From: Faecalibacillus intestinalis
GTDB taxonomy: Bacteria > Bacillota_I > Bacilli_A > Erysipelotrichales > Coprobacillaceae
Length of the DNA: 64,000 bases
Direction: 5' to 3'
Assembly (NCBI RefSeq): GCF_003024685.1
Contig: NZ_PYLQ01000015.1
Coordinates: forward strand, 422 to 64,421
In this document: positions 18,461-27,925 of the stretch, in pieces
Numbering within the stretch: position 1 is the first letter of the stretch
Layout: each line of letters opens with the position of its first letter
The notes under the pieces: generated by a model
The model's input: only the letters and a program-made list of their open reading frames with translations
The model's database searches: none
Told to the model about the DNA's origin: nothing
Program-made: the position numbers and the translations under genes

Positions 18461-19390
18461 CTATTTTTTTGTCCATTTTTCAAATTCTTCATCAGTAGCT
18501 AAAACATAATGAGTTCCATCTACTAAATGTTCAGTACCTTTTGTATAATCGACTCCACTTTCTTTATAATCATAAGTAAATGATTTACGTACTTTTTCTA
18601 CACGTGGATTAGGATGAGGAATAGCACTTAATAATGATTTTGTGTATGGATGAATTGGATTATCAAAGATTTCTTCAGTAGTTCCTGTTTCTACTAAATG
18701 TCCTAGGTGTAATACCCCAATCTTATCACTAATATATTTAACCATTGATAAGTCATGAGCAATGAATAAATAAGCAATTCCTGTTTCTTTTTGAATCTTT
18801 TTCATTAAGTTAACAACTTGCGCTTGAATAGAAACGTCTAACGCTGAAATAGCTTCATCAGCAATAATTAAATCAGGATTCATAATTAAAGCTCTGGCAA
18901 TTCCAATACGTTGTCTTTGTCCACCTGAGAATTGATGTGGATAACGTGAAGCATGTTCTCTTGATAAACCAACAAGTTCAAGCATTTCATAGATTTTTTC
19001 ATTTCTTTCTTCAATAGATGAATAAGATTTATGAATATCTAAACCTTGACCAATGATATCAATAACTTTCTTTCTTGGATTTAAACAAGCCATTGGATCT
19101 TGGAAAATCATTTGCATCTTTGTATGTAATTCTTTAGATGTTTCCTTATTTAATTTTCCACCAATTTCTTTTCCGTTGAAAACAATTGATCCAGAAGTTG
19201 GTTTATATAAACGAATAATACTTCTACCAGTAGTTGATTTACCTGAACCAGATTCACCTACCAAACCATAAGTTTCACCTGGCATAATATCAAAGGAAAT
19301 ACCATCTACCGCTTTTACAGTAAAGTTACGATTAATTTTAAAATGTTGTTTTAAATCTTTAACGACAAGGATAGGTTCTTTCTTTTCCAT
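18461..19390 (-). CDS. oppF: Oligopeptide ABC transporter ATPase OppF
   Basis: This 309-aa ATPase of the peptide importer has Walker A GESGSGKST (about 44-52), Q-loop MIFQDPMACLNPRK, signature FSGGQRQR, Walker B LIIADEAISALD and switch His (FIAHDLS). The C-terminal oligopeptide extension (NPIHPYTKSLLSAIPHPNP) is present. It works with OppD on the cytosolic face of OppBC. It is the last gene of oppA-B-C-D-F, and its start overlaps the oppD stop by one base. Confidence 0.95.
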   Translation of the reverse strand: MEKKEPILVVKDLKQHFKINRNFTVKAVDGISFDIMPGETYGLVGESGSGKSTTGRSIIRLYKPTSGSIVFNGKEIGGKLNKETSKELHTKMQMIFQDPMACLNPRKKVIDIIGQGLDIHKSYSSIEERNEKIYEMLELVGLSREHASRYPHQFSGGQRQRIGIARALIMNPDLIIADEAISALDVSIQAQVVNLMKKIQKETGIAYLFIAHDLSMVKYISDKIGVLHLGHLVETGTTEEIFDNPIHPYTKSLLSAIPHPNPRVEKVRKSFTYDYKESGVDYTKGTEHLVDGTHYVLATDEEFEKWTKK

Positions 19391-20475
19391 TATTCAACAC
19401 CCTCCTTTTTCATTTTTTCTAATCTGTTTTTTAATTCAGTTGGCATTTCAACCTTAGGTGCTTTTTCATGCATTAACCATGAAGCAACTTTATGAGTTGT
19501 ACTACCAGGTACTTTAAACATTGGTGGTTCAAGTCTTAAATCAATATTTAAAGCATATTTATTACGTGGAGCAAAAGCATCACCTTTTACTTCATGTGCT
19601 AAGTTTGGTGGAGTACCTGGGATTGTATATAATTCATCATCATCTGTATCTAAATCAGGCATAGATGAAAGTAATCCCCAAGTATATGGATGACGTGGAT
19701 CATAGAAAATTTCATCAATTGTTCCAGTTTCTACGATTTTACCAGCGTACATAACATTTACATAATCAGCTACTTTAGCAACAACACCTAAGTCATGTGT
19801 GATATAAATAACTGATAAATCTTTTTTCTTTTGAATATCTTGAATTAATTCAAGAATTTTAGCTTGGATAGTAACATCCAATGCAGTTGTAGGTTCATCA
19901 CAAATCAAAACATAAGGATCACAAGATAAAGCAATTGCGATAACAATTCTTTGTCTCATCCCACCAGATAATTGGTGAGGATAGTTTTTCATACGTTTTT
20001 CAGCATTAGTAATACCTACTAATTGTAATAATTCAACTGCTTTTTTATAAGCTTCTTCTTTTGGTGTATTGTAATGATGAATCATTGGTTCCATGATTTG
20101 ATTTCCAATTGTCATTGTAGGGTTTAATGATGTCATTGGATCTTGGAAAACCATTGCAATCTTACGACCACGGATTTCGCTTTGCATTTCTTTTTCACTT
20201 AATTGACAAATGTCTTTTGTGATTCTTTCACCTGTATTCTCATCTGTCCAAGTGTAGTTAATAGAACCACCATCAATTGAACCATTTCCAGCCATGATAC
20301 CCATAATTGCTTTAGTAGTAACTGACTTACCTGATCCAGATTCACCAACGATAGCAATTGTTTCACCTCTATATAAATCTAAGTTAACACCACGAATTGC
20401 ATTAACAGTTCCACTATCAGTTTTAAAAGAGATATTTAAATCTCTGACTTCTAATATTTTTTCTCTTTCTGCCAT
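19390..20475 (-). CDS. oppD: Oligopeptide ABC transporter ATPase OppD
   Basis: This 361-aa ATPase has Walker A GESGSGKSV, MVFQDPMTSLNPTM, signature LSGGMRQR, Walker B VLICDEPTTALD and switch His (YITHDLG). The C-terminal region DPRHPYTWGLLSSMPD and PGTPPNL is typical of OppD, though the cysteines of the Fe-S type tail are absent. An insertion after the first strands (about residues 66-95, TDENTGERITKD) is also usual in OppD. It lies two bases after oppC. Confidence 0.95.
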   Translation of the reverse strand: MAEREKILEVRDLNISFKTDSGTVNAIRGVNLDLYRGETIAIVGESGSGKSVTTKAIMGIMAGNGSIDGGSINYTWTDENTGERITKDICQLSEKEMQSEIRGRKIAMVFQDPMTSLNPTMTIGNQIMEPMIHHYNTPKEEAYKKAVELLQLVGITNAEKRMKNYPHQLSGGMRQRIVIAIALSCDPYVLICDEPTTALDVTIQAKILELIQDIQKKKDLSVIYITHDLGVVAKVADYVNVMYAGKIVETGTIDEIFYDPRHPYTWGLLSSMPDLDTDDDELYTIPGTPPNLAHEVKGDAFAPRNKYALNIDLRLEPPMFKVPGSTTHKVASWLMHEKAPKVEMPTELKNRLEKMKKEGVE

Positions 20476-20477
20476 AA

Positions 20478-21410
20478 TTACATCTCCTTCATAGTTGGAT
20501 CAAGTGCATCACGAAGTCCATCACCAAATAAGTTGAAACTTAACATTAAGATAGAGAAAATAATAACTGGAATTACCATCATGTAAGGGTAAATAGTAAT
20601 TGAGTTAAATCCATCATTAATTAATGTACCTAATGAAGCCATTGGAATTGGTAAACCTAAACCAACGAAAGACAAGTATGCTTCATAGAAGATAGCATTT
20701 GGAATAGACATCATAATCATAATAATCATTTGACTATAAATATTTGGTAAAATTTCTTTAAAGATAATAAATAAGTTACTAGCTCCTAAAGTACGTGAAG
20801 CTAAAACGAATTCTTCTTCTTTTACTCTTAAAACTTGAGCTCTTGTAATACGTGACATACCAATCCATTCAGTAAATGATAAAGCCATGATAATTGTGAA
20901 TAATGATGCTTTCATCACCATTAATAACAATGTTAATATTACTAAAGTTGGGATAGAGTTTATGATTTCTTGAATTCTTTGCATTACTGAATCAACTTTA
21001 CCTCCGAAATAACCAGAGATAAGTCCATATGTCATACCTACAATCACGTCAATGAAGATTGCGACTACAGCAATAAATAATGAATATCTTGTACCTGTCC
21101 AAACACGTACAAATAAATCACGCCCATAAGTGTCTGTACCAAAGAAATGTTCAGCACATGGCGAAATACTTGCAATTTTTGTATTGATTGCATCAAATTT
21201 ATATGATGAAAACATTGGTGCAAAAATTGCAAATACTGCGATAACTAAAATACAAATTAAACCGATAACGGCACCTTTATTCTTTTTAAAACGATTTAAA
21301 GAATCTTTCCAAGCAGGAAGTGATGGAGCAACAACGTCTTTAGTAATGTCTTGTTTATCTCCAACGAATTCAAAATCGTCTGGCAAAAATTCAATCTTTT
21401 CTAAATCCAT
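20478..21410 (-). CDS. oppC: Oligopeptide ABC transporter permease OppC
   Basis: This 310-aa permease has a cytosolic N-terminal tail (about 35 residues), six membrane segments and the EAA loop EFVLASRTLGASNLFIIFKEILPN near 200-225. It keeps the OppC feature FGTDTYGRDLFVRVWTGTRYSL. It forms the membrane channel with OppB. It lies two bases after oppB. Confidence 0.95.
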   Translation of the reverse strand: MDLEKIEFLPDDFEFVGDKQDITKDVVAPSLPAWKDSLNRFKKNKGAVIGLICILVIAVFAIFAPMFSSYKFDAINTKIASISPCAEHFFGTDTYGRDLFVRVWTGTRYSLFIAVVAIFIDVIVGMTYGLISGYFGGKVDSVMQRIQEIINSIPTLVILTLLLMVMKASLFTIIMALSFTEWIGMSRITRAQVLRVKEEEFVLASRTLGASNLFIIFKEILPNIYSQMIIMIMMSIPNAIFYEAYLSFVGLGLPIPMASLGTLINDGFNSITIYPYMMVIPVIIFSILMLSFNLFGDGLRDALDPTMKEM

Positions 21411-21412
21411 TA

Positions 21413-22357
21413 TTAATCATCCTTTCCTAATCTAATTCTTGGATCAATAATTCCATAAGAAATATCAATAATTAACATCATGAAAATGTACATTGCAGCA
21501 TATAAGAATGAACAAGCTAAAATGATGTTGTAATCATTTGATAAAATACTATTAATTAATAATTTACCTAATCCAGGAACAGAACAAATCTTTTCAACAA
21601 CCATAGTACCTGTCATTAAGTTAACTAAGATAGGTCCTAAAATTGTAATAACTGGAATTAAAGCATTACGTAAAGCATGTTTGAAAATTAAAGTTTTACG
21701 ATCTAATCCTTTTGCTTTAGCAAGCGTCATATATTCACTTGTTAAAACTGATACCATTTCAGTACGAGTAAAACGTGCAACGTTTGCAATAACACCAACA
21801 GATAAAGCTAAAATTGGCATAATTGAAGAACGTACAGCATTTGAAGAACTGTATGAAGTTGGTAATAAACGTAATTTAGATGCAAATAATAATAAAATTA
21901 ACATTGCAAATACGAATGATGGGATTGAAACCCCAATTACTGAGATTACTGTAGCAATTGTATCCCAAATTGTATTTTTATGTAATGCAGCAAATACCCC
22001 TAAGAACATACCAATAACTGTTCCAATAATAACTGCACATAAACCATAAATCATAGATAATTTTGCAGCACTTCCTACTAAAGAAGATACTTGCATATCT
22101 TTGTATAAGTTAAATGATACCCCGAAATCCCCTGTTAACATATTTTGAATATAACGTACGAATTGAACCGGAATTGGTTGATCCAATCCATATTGTGCTT
22201 CAATAGCAGCTCTGGCTGAAACACTTAATTTTTCATTGTTAATTGGAGAACCTGGTAAAAATTTAACCATTAAAAATAATACCATTAAAATAACGAATAA
22301 AGTAATTAACGAAATAACTAAACGTTTTCCGATATATTTTAAGGTTGAATTACTCAT
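21413..22357 (-). CDS. oppB: Oligopeptide ABC transporter permease OppB
   Basis: This 314-aa permease starts with a hydrophobic helix. It has the OppB-typical QYGLDQPIPVQFVRYIQNMLTGDFGVSF periplasm-side loop and the EAA loop EYMTLAKAKGLDRKTLIFKHALRNALIPV. The C-terminus DPRIRLG is diagnostic of the family. It is the second gene of the operon, behind oppA and separated from it by a hairpin that probably reduces transcription of the membrane parts relative to the binding protein. Confidence 0.95.
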   Translation of the reverse strand: MSNSTLKYIGKRLVISLITLFVILMVLFLMVKFLPGSPINNEKLSVSARAAIEAQYGLDQPIPVQFVRYIQNMLTGDFGVSFNLYKDMQVSSLVGSAAKLSMIYGLCAVIIGTVIGMFLGVFAALHKNTIWDTIATVISVIGVSIPSFVFAMLILLLFASKLRLLPTSYSSSNAVRSSIMPILALSVGVIANVARFTRTEMVSVLTSEYMTLAKAKGLDRKTLIFKHALRNALIPVITILGPILVNLMTGTMVVEKICSVPGLGKLLINSILSNDYNIILACSFLYAAMYIFMMLIIDISYGIIDPRIRLGKDD

Positions 22358-22374
22358 CTTTTTTCCTCCTTTAT

Positions 22375-22416
22375 TTATTTAAAAAAGAAACACAATACAG
22401 AATACTATATTGTGTT
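22375..22416 (-). terminator. Hairpin between oppA and oppB (partial terminator or mRNA stabiliser)
   Basis: On the minus strand, ACACAATA (22408-22415), 10-nt loop, TATTGTGT (22390-22397), then TTCTTTTTT. Such leaky terminators set the high binding-protein to permease ratio in many opp operons; that role is inferred here. Confidence 0.65.
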
Positions 22417-22445
22417 GTCTTCTCTATGTTCTTTTTTAGATTGAA

Positions 22446-24065
22446 CTATTTTGATACATATTCGAATGTATATGGAACACCAACTGGTTTAATACCTAAG
22501 TTTTTAACTTTTGTATTTTGTAAAGTAGCAGTTCCTTTTTCGAATACTGGGATGTAACATAAATCATCCATCATAATTTTTTCTGCATCGATCATTAATT
22601 GCCAACGAGCATTAGCATCAGTTTCACTGCTAACTTTTCCCATGATTGAATCATACTCAGCATTTGACCAATGACCATAGTTGTTATTGTTGTCAGTTAA
22701 AGCTAATGTTAAGTAAGTTGTAGGATCACCATAGTCAGGTCCCCAACGAGTTACTGATAAATCGAAATCTCCTTTCTTTTGTTTATTGTAGATACGATCT
22801 TGTTTAGTAGTAGCAACCATTTCAATTTTTAATCCTTTTAAGCTAGAGAAAGCGTTTTGTAAATAAGTTGCAAATACATCCATTGGAGATTCATCTGTAC
22901 CATAAGTTAATCTTAAAGTAATTTCAGATTTTCCTAATTCTTTTAATCCTTCATCTAAAGCAGCTTGTGCAGCTTTTTTGTTATATGAAGTATATGTTGC
23001 AGCTTCATCACGGAAATCTTTTCCTTCTGGAGAAATTGATAATCCTGAAGGTACGAAACCTTTAGCAGCTTGTGAACCGTCTTTTAATACGTTTTCACAT
23101 AAATCTTTTCTGTTGATAGCTAATGATAAAGCTTTTCTTACATTTAAGTTAGCTAAATCAGCATTTTCTAAGTTTGGTTGAACGTAGAATAAGAATCCTT
23201 CAGAAATATTTTTGAATGATTCATCTTTTTTGTATTTATCAACTAAGTCAGAGTTGATAATAGCGAAATCAGTTTCACCTGCTTCAAAAGCTTGAGCAGC
23301 AACTTTTGGTTCTTGAACTAATTTCATCACTAATTTGTCGATTTTTACATCTTTAGCAGCATAGAATTTATCATTTTTTTCGAATTCAGCTACTGAACCT
23401 GGTTCCCATTTTGTCATAGTGAAAGCACCGTTACCTAAAATAGAATCAGCACTCTTACCATATTTATCACCTTGTTTTTCACAGAATTTTTGGTTAATTG
23501 GATAGAAACATGGGAATGACATTAATTCATCAAAGAACGAAACTCTTGTAGTTGTAGTAATTTCTAACGTTTTGTCGTCTACAGCTTTTACCCCTAATTT
23601 GTTTAAGTCTTCATCAGTTAAATCTTGTTCTGCATCGATTTTATCTGATAATTCTTGAGCACCTGCGATGCTAGCAATACCATCGCAGAACATGTAATAG
23701 TAGTTTCCTTTCTTTTTGAAAATTCTTTGCCATGCATAAACGAAATCGTTTGCTGTCACAGCATCACCATTAGACCATTTAGCATCTCTTAATTTATAAG
23801 TGTGTGTTAAACCGTCTTCTGAAACTTCTGAAGATTTAGCAATACCATATGTAGTAGTACCATCTTTAGCAGGTTTCATTAGCCCATCAATAATTGCATG
23901 TAATGCAGTAAATGAGCATCCGTCATCGGCATCTGATGAGTCTAAATTTTTGATATCTAATTCACTTGAATAAGTGTAAGTAGATGAATCATCACTAGAT
24001 CCCCCACACCCAGCAAGAGTTAGAGCCATCATAGCACAAAGTACCATAGATAATAATTTTTTCAT
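22446..24065 (-). CDS. oppA: Oligopeptide-binding lipoprotein OppA, copy 1
   Basis: This 539-aa family 5 solute-binding lipoprotein (SBP_bac_5) has a signal peptide with lipobox LAGC (Cys20) and a Ser/Asp-rich linker. Typical motifs are SSELDIKNLDSSDADD at the mature N-terminus, YKLRDAKWSNGD, VNDFVYAWQRIF-type, and RWGPDYGDPTTYL near residue 430. It is anchored outside the membrane and hands peptides to OppBC. It is the first gene of the complete opp operon, with its own promoter (24135-24163). It shares a nearly identical approximately 235-nt stretch with copy 2, a sign of gene conversion. Confidence 0.94.
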   Translation of the reverse strand: MKKLLSMVLCAMMALTLAGCGGSSDDSSTYTYSSELDIKNLDSSDADDGCSFTALHAIIDGLMKPAKDGTTTYGIAKSSEVSEDGLTHTYKLRDAKWSNGDAVTANDFVYAWQRIFKKKGNYYYMFCDGIASIAGAQELSDKIDAEQDLTDEDLNKLGVKAVDDKTLEITTTTRVSFFDELMSFPCFYPINQKFCEKQGDKYGKSADSILGNGAFTMTKWEPGSVAEFEKNDKFYAAKDVKIDKLVMKLVQEPKVAAQAFEAGETDFAIINSDLVDKYKKDESFKNISEGFLFYVQPNLENADLANLNVRKALSLAINRKDLCENVLKDGSQAAKGFVPSGLSISPEGKDFRDEAATYTSYNKKAAQAALDEGLKELGKSEITLRLTYGTDESPMDVFATYLQNAFSSLKGLKIEMVATTKQDRIYNKQKKGDFDLSVTRWGPDYGDPTTYLTLALTDNNNNYGHWSNAEYDSIMGKVSSETDANARWQLMIDAEKIMMDDLCYIPVFEKGTATLQNTKVKNLGIKPVGVPYTFEYVSK

Positions 24066-24093
24066 TTTTTCTCTTCCCTTCTATAAATCGCCT

Positions 24094-24103
24094 TTGTATA
24101 CAC
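24094..24103. promoter_or_regulatory. Operator-like palindrome in the oppA copy 1 leader
   Basis: TTGTATACAC matches the perfect palindrome TTGTATACAA at nine of ten positions. It lies 31 bp downstream of the -10 element and 28 bp before the start codon. Confidence 0.5.
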
Positions 24104-24134
24104 TAATACATATACAATAAAAATTTATGCTTTA

Positions 24135-24163
24135 ATATTAGTACAATGCGTTATAGAAGTCAA
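24135..24163 (-). promoter_or_regulatory. Sigma-A type promoter of oppA copy 1
   Basis: -35 TTGACT (24158-24163), a 17-bp gap, -10 TAATAT (24135-24140). The intergenic region 24066-24370 holds this promoter, two flanking palindromes and the hairpin following oppA copy 2. Confidence 0.75.
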
Positions 24164-24178
24164 CAAAAAAGACGAACT

Positions 24179-24188
24179 TTGTATACAA
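24179..24188. promoter_or_regulatory. Operator-like palindrome upstream of the oppA copy 1 promoter
   Basis: Perfect TTGTATACAA, 15 bp before the -35 element. A related imperfect site (TTGTTTATACAA) follows at 24199-24210. The same 15-bp distance is seen at oppA copy 2. Confidence 0.6.
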
Positions 24189-24325
24189 AATTGTATTATT
24201 GTTTATACAAAAAATATATTTTTCAATCTACATTCAAAAATAAAATAGAGCAATTGTTTTTTTTACATTTCATTTTGGTGTTTATATTAATTGGAAGACA
24301 ACATAATTTTTTATTCTTTTTTAAG

Positions 24326-24370
24326 AAGAAACACAATACCGAAATATTGTGTTTCTGTTGATTTTATCGA
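24326..24370 (-). terminator. Hairpin after oppA copy 2
   Basis: On the minus strand, GAAACACAATA and TATTGTGTTTC form an 11-bp stem with a 6-nt loop directly after the stop codon, followed by TTCTT and then A-rich sequence. The weak T-run means termination may be partial. Confidence 0.6.
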
Positions 24371-25993
24371 CTATTTTGATACATATTGGAATGTATATGG
24401 AACACCTACAGGTCTAATTACTAAACCTTTTACATCTTTATTTTGTAAAGTTGCAGTACCTTTTTCAAATACTGGGATGTAACATAAATCATCCATCATA
24501 ATTTTTTCTGCATCAATCATTTCTTGCCAACGAGTATTAGCATCAGATTCATTAGCAACTTTATCCATTAATGCATCTAATTCACTGTTTGTATATTTAC
24601 CGTAGTTGTTACCATTAGTAGAAATACCCATTGTTAAGTAAGTTGTAGGATCACCATAGTCAGGTCCCCAACGAGTTGTAGCTAAGTCATAATCACCATT
24701 TTTTTGTTTGTTGTAGATACGATCTTGTTTAGTAGTAGCTACCATTTCTACTTTAATACCATCTAATTTACTTAAAGCGTTTTGTAAATAAGTTGCAAAT
24801 ACATCCATTGGAGATTCATCTGTCCCATAAGTTAATCTTAAAGTAATTTCAGATTTTCCTAATTCTTTTAATCCTTCATCTAAAGCAGCTTGTGCAGCTT
24901 TTTTGTCATATGAAGTATATGTTGCAGCTTCATCACGGAAATCTTTTCCTTCTGGAGAAATTGATAATCCTGAAGGTACGAAACCTTTAGCAGCTTGTGA
25001 ACCGTCTTTTAAAACATTTTCACATAAGTCTTTTCTGTTGATTGCTAGTGAGATTGCTTTTCTTACATTTAAGTTAGCTAAATCACTATTTTGGAAGTTT
25101 ACTGAAATATAGAATAAGTAACCTTCATTAATTTGTTTGAATGAATCATCTTTTTTGTATTTATCAACTAAGTCTGAGTTGATTGGAGCAAAATCAGTTT
25201 CACCAGCTTCGAATGCTTGAGCAGCAACTTTTGGATCTTGAACTAATTTCATTACTAATTTGTCAATTTTAACTGTTTTAGCATCATAATATTTATCATT
25301 TTTTTCAAATTCAGCTACTGAACCTGGTTCCCAGTTTGTCATAGTGAAAGCACCATTTCCTAAAATAGTTTTAGCACTCTTACCATATTTATCACCTTGT
25401 TTTTCACAGAACTTTTCATTAATTGGATAGAAACATGGGAATGACATTAATTCATCAAAGAATGAAACACGAGTAGTTGTAGTAACTTCTAATGTTTTAT
25501 CATCGATAGCTTTAACACCCATTGCATCTAAATCTGCATCTGTAATATCTTCTTCATTGTCAATTTTATCTGACATTTCTTGTGCCCCTACAATACTTGC
25601 AATACCATCACAGAACATGTAGTAATATTGACCTTTCTTTTGGAAGATTCTATGCCAAGCATAAACGAAATCATTTGCAGTAACAGGATCACCGTTAGCC
25701 CATTTTGCATCTTTTCTGATTTTGTAAGTATGAGTTAACCCGTCATCTGAAACTTCAGAAGATGAAGCAACACCATTTACGACATTACCTTTCTTATCTG
25801 TTTTCATAAGCCCATCAATAACAGCATGCATTGCTGTAAATGAGCATCCGTCATCGGCATCTGATGAATCTAAGTTTTTGATATCTAATTCACTTGAGAA
25901 AGTGTAAGTAGATGAATCTCCTCCTGATCCCCCACAACCAGCAAGAGTTAGAGCCATCATAGCACAAAGCACCATTGATAATAGTTTTTTCAT
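24371..25993 (-). CDS. oppA: Oligopeptide-binding lipoprotein OppA, copy 2
   Basis: This 540-aa SBP_bac_5 lipoprotein is highly similar to copy 1 along its length. The signal peptide and lipobox (LAGC) are almost identical. The mature N-terminus is again SSELDIKNLDSSDADD, and RWGPDYGDPTTYL is present. Differences cluster in the ligand-contact half (for example NFQNSDLANLNVRKAIS and the C-terminal NGNNYGKYTNSELDALMDKV), so the two probably bind different peptides. It has its own promoter (26072-26100) and an ATG behind GAAGGGAAGAGAG. It may be read as a single-gene unit or run into the opp operon. Confidence 0.93.
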   Translation of the reverse strand: MKKLLSMVLCAMMALTLAGCGGSGGDSSTYTFSSELDIKNLDSSDADDGCSFTAMHAVIDGLMKTDKKGNVVNGVASSSEVSDDGLTHTYKIRKDAKWANGDPVTANDFVYAWHRIFQKKGQYYYMFCDGIASIVGAQEMSDKIDNEEDITDADLDAMGVKAIDDKTLEVTTTTRVSFFDELMSFPCFYPINEKFCEKQGDKYGKSAKTILGNGAFTMTNWEPGSVAEFEKNDKYYDAKTVKIDKLVMKLVQDPKVAAQAFEAGETDFAPINSDLVDKYKKDDSFKQINEGYLFYISVNFQNSDLANLNVRKAISLAINRKDLCENVLKDGSQAAKGFVPSGLSISPEGKDFRDEAATYTSYDKKAAQAALDEGLKELGKSEITLRLTYGTDESPMDVFATYLQNALSKLDGIKVEMVATTKQDRIYNKQKNGDYDLATTRWGPDYGDPTTYLTMGISTNGNNYGKYTNSELDALMDKVANESDANTRWQEMIDAEKIMMDDLCYIPVFEKGTATLQNKDVKGLVIRPVGVPYTFQYVSK

Positions 25994-26041
25994 ATTCTCT
26001 CTTCCCTTCTTAAATTATCTTTTGTGCAATAAATCGACATA

Positions 26042-26051
26042 TTGTATACAA
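26042..26051. promoter_or_regulatory. Operator-like palindrome downstream of the oppA copy 2 promoter
   Basis: Perfect TTGTATACAA, 20 bp downstream of the -10 element and 48 bp before the start codon. Confidence 0.6.
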
Positions 26052-26071
26052 TCTATCGATTTATTAACATC

Positions 26072-26100
26072 ATCATAGTTTATATAGGTTTAAAAGTCAA
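26072..26100 (-). promoter_or_regulatory. Sigma-A type promoter of oppA copy 2
   Basis: -35 TTGACT (26095-26100), a 17-bp gap, -10 TATGAT (26072-26077). The -35 is identical to that of copy 1. Confidence 0.75.
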
Positions 26101-26115
26101 TAGTTTTTTGTATAT

Positions 26116-26125
26116 TTGTATACAA
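26116..26125. promoter_or_regulatory. Operator-like palindrome upstream of the oppA copy 2 promoter
   Basis: Perfect TTGTATACAA, 15 bp before the -35 element, exactly as at copy 1. Confidence 0.6.
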
Positions 26126-26162
26126 TGTATTTAATTTATTAATGTTATATTTTTTTCAATAC

Positions 26163-26200
26163 ATAATAAAAACATAACACATTTTACTGTATTATGTTTT
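26163..26200 (-). terminator. Terminator after the dead oppA copy
   Basis: On the minus strand, AAAACATAA (26192-26200) and TTATGTTTT (26169-26177), then TATTAT. The T-run is imperfect. Confidence 0.55.
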
Positions 26201-26207
26201 CTTAAAA

Positions 26208-27834
26208 TTATTCTGTTTTTTCTACATATTCAAAAGAAATTATACGACATGGTTTAATCACAAGATTTTTTACCTTCATATTTTGTAAAGTAGCAGCTCC
26301 TTTTTCAAAAACAGGAATACACGCATAATCATCTAATAATATCTTTTCTGCATTCTTCATTTCTTGCCAGCGCTTTTCAACATCTGATTCAACACCGACT
26401 TGATTTACAAGTTGATCATACTCACTATTTGCCCACTTGCCATAGTTATTACTATTCGTTGATAAAGCAATTGTTAGATATGTTGTTGGATCTCCATAAT
26501 CCGGTCCCCAACGTGTTACAGCTAAATCAAAATCACCATTTTTTTGTTTGTTGTAGATACGATCTTGTTTAGTAGTAGCTACCATTTCTACTTTAATACC
26601 ATCTAATTTACTTAAAGCATTTTGTAAATAAGTTGCAAATACATCCATTGGTGATTTATCTGTACCATAAGTAATTCTTAATGTAATTTCAGATTTTCCT
26701 AATTCTTTTAACCCTTCATTCAACAAATCTTGAGCTTGCGCCTTATCATAAAACGTAAAATCACCAGAATCTTTTCTAAAATCTACACCACATGGGCTTG
26801 TAGCTAAGCCTGAAGGAATAAATCCTTTAACAACTTGTGAACCATCTTTTAAAACATTTTCACATAAATATTTTCTATTAATAGCATATGAAATGGCTTT
26901 TCTTACATTTAAATTTGCAAGATCTTCATTTTTAAAATTTATTGAGATATAAAATAAAAAACCATCATAAACTTGTTTAAAAGAGTCATATTCTTTATAT
27001 TTATCAACTAAATCAGAATTAATTGGCGCATAATCTGTTTCACCTGCTTCAAAAGCTTGTGCAGCTACTTTAGGTTCTTGGACAAGTTTCATCACAAGTC
27101 TTTGAAGTTTTACATGTTTTTGATCATAATAGTTTTCATTTTTTTTAAATTCAGCTACTGATCCAGGTTCCAAATTAATCATCTTAAAAGCTCCATTACC
27201 TAAAATTGTTTTAGCACTTTTACCATATTTACTTCCTTGTTTTTCAGCAAATTTTTCATTAATTGGATAGAATGGTGGAAAAGCAAGCAATTCATCTAAA
27301 AACGAAACGCGTACTGTTGTTTTTACTTCTAATGTATAACCATCCAATGCTTTTACACCCATAGAATTTAAATCATCATCTGTAAGTTCTTCACCAGCGT
27401 CAATTTTATCTGATAATTCTTGTGCACCTTGAATGCTTGCTATACCATCTGCAAACATATAATAATAACTGCCTTTTTTCTTAAAGATTCTTTGCCATGC
27501 ATAAACAAAATCATGAGCTGTTACAAGATCACCATTATCCCATCTTACATCTTTTCTAAGTTTATAAGTATGAACTAATCCATCTTCTGAAACTTCTTCA
27601 CTTTTCGCAATACCATACGTAATATTTCCTTTTTTATCTGTTTTCATCAACCCATCAATAACAGCATGGATAGCACGCAATGGACATTGATCATCAGCAT
27701 CTGATGAATCTAAGTTTTTGATATCCAATTCACTTGAATACGTATAAGTCGAAATGTCATCTCCACTTGATCCACCACATCATGTTAATGTTAAAACCAT
27801 TAAACAATATAAAAAAATGAAAGTATTTTTTCAT
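26208..27834 (-). pseudogene. Third oppA copy with ruined signal peptide
   Basis: The 506-codon body from 27728 is a full SBP_bac_5 mature domain (ELDIKNLDSSDADD..., RWGPDYGDPTTYL, ending SFEYVEKTE). The natural start is an ATG at 27834 with GAAAGGAAAT. From there the frame is wrong by one base (probably a slip in the T-run at 27811-27817). In the correct frame the lipobox reads L-T-stop-C, because the Gly codon is TGA (27780-27782). Both lesions remove export and lipidation, so the gene is almost surely non-functional, although the remaining frame is intact. It is more diverged than copies 1 and 2, except for one 121-nt stretch. Confidence 0.85.
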
Positions 27835-27925
27835 ATTTCCTTTCTCCTTTTTTATCTTTTCCTTCAACCATATCCCATTTTCACACACCGTCAACAAAAT
27901 TATGTATCCGCTTCCATTTTTTATT

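Noticed and set aside
24146-24361. 71-codon plus-strand frame between the oppA genes
   Set aside because: It runs through the oppA copy 1 promoter and operator palindromes, is AT-driven, and has no ribosome site.
27780-27782. TGA at the lipobox of the third oppA read as Trp (alternative genetic code)
   Set aside because: TGA ends other genes here (parB, the rpiR-type gene, the CGCAxxGCC gene), Trp would not fit the lipobox, and a separate frameshift in the leader shows decay.
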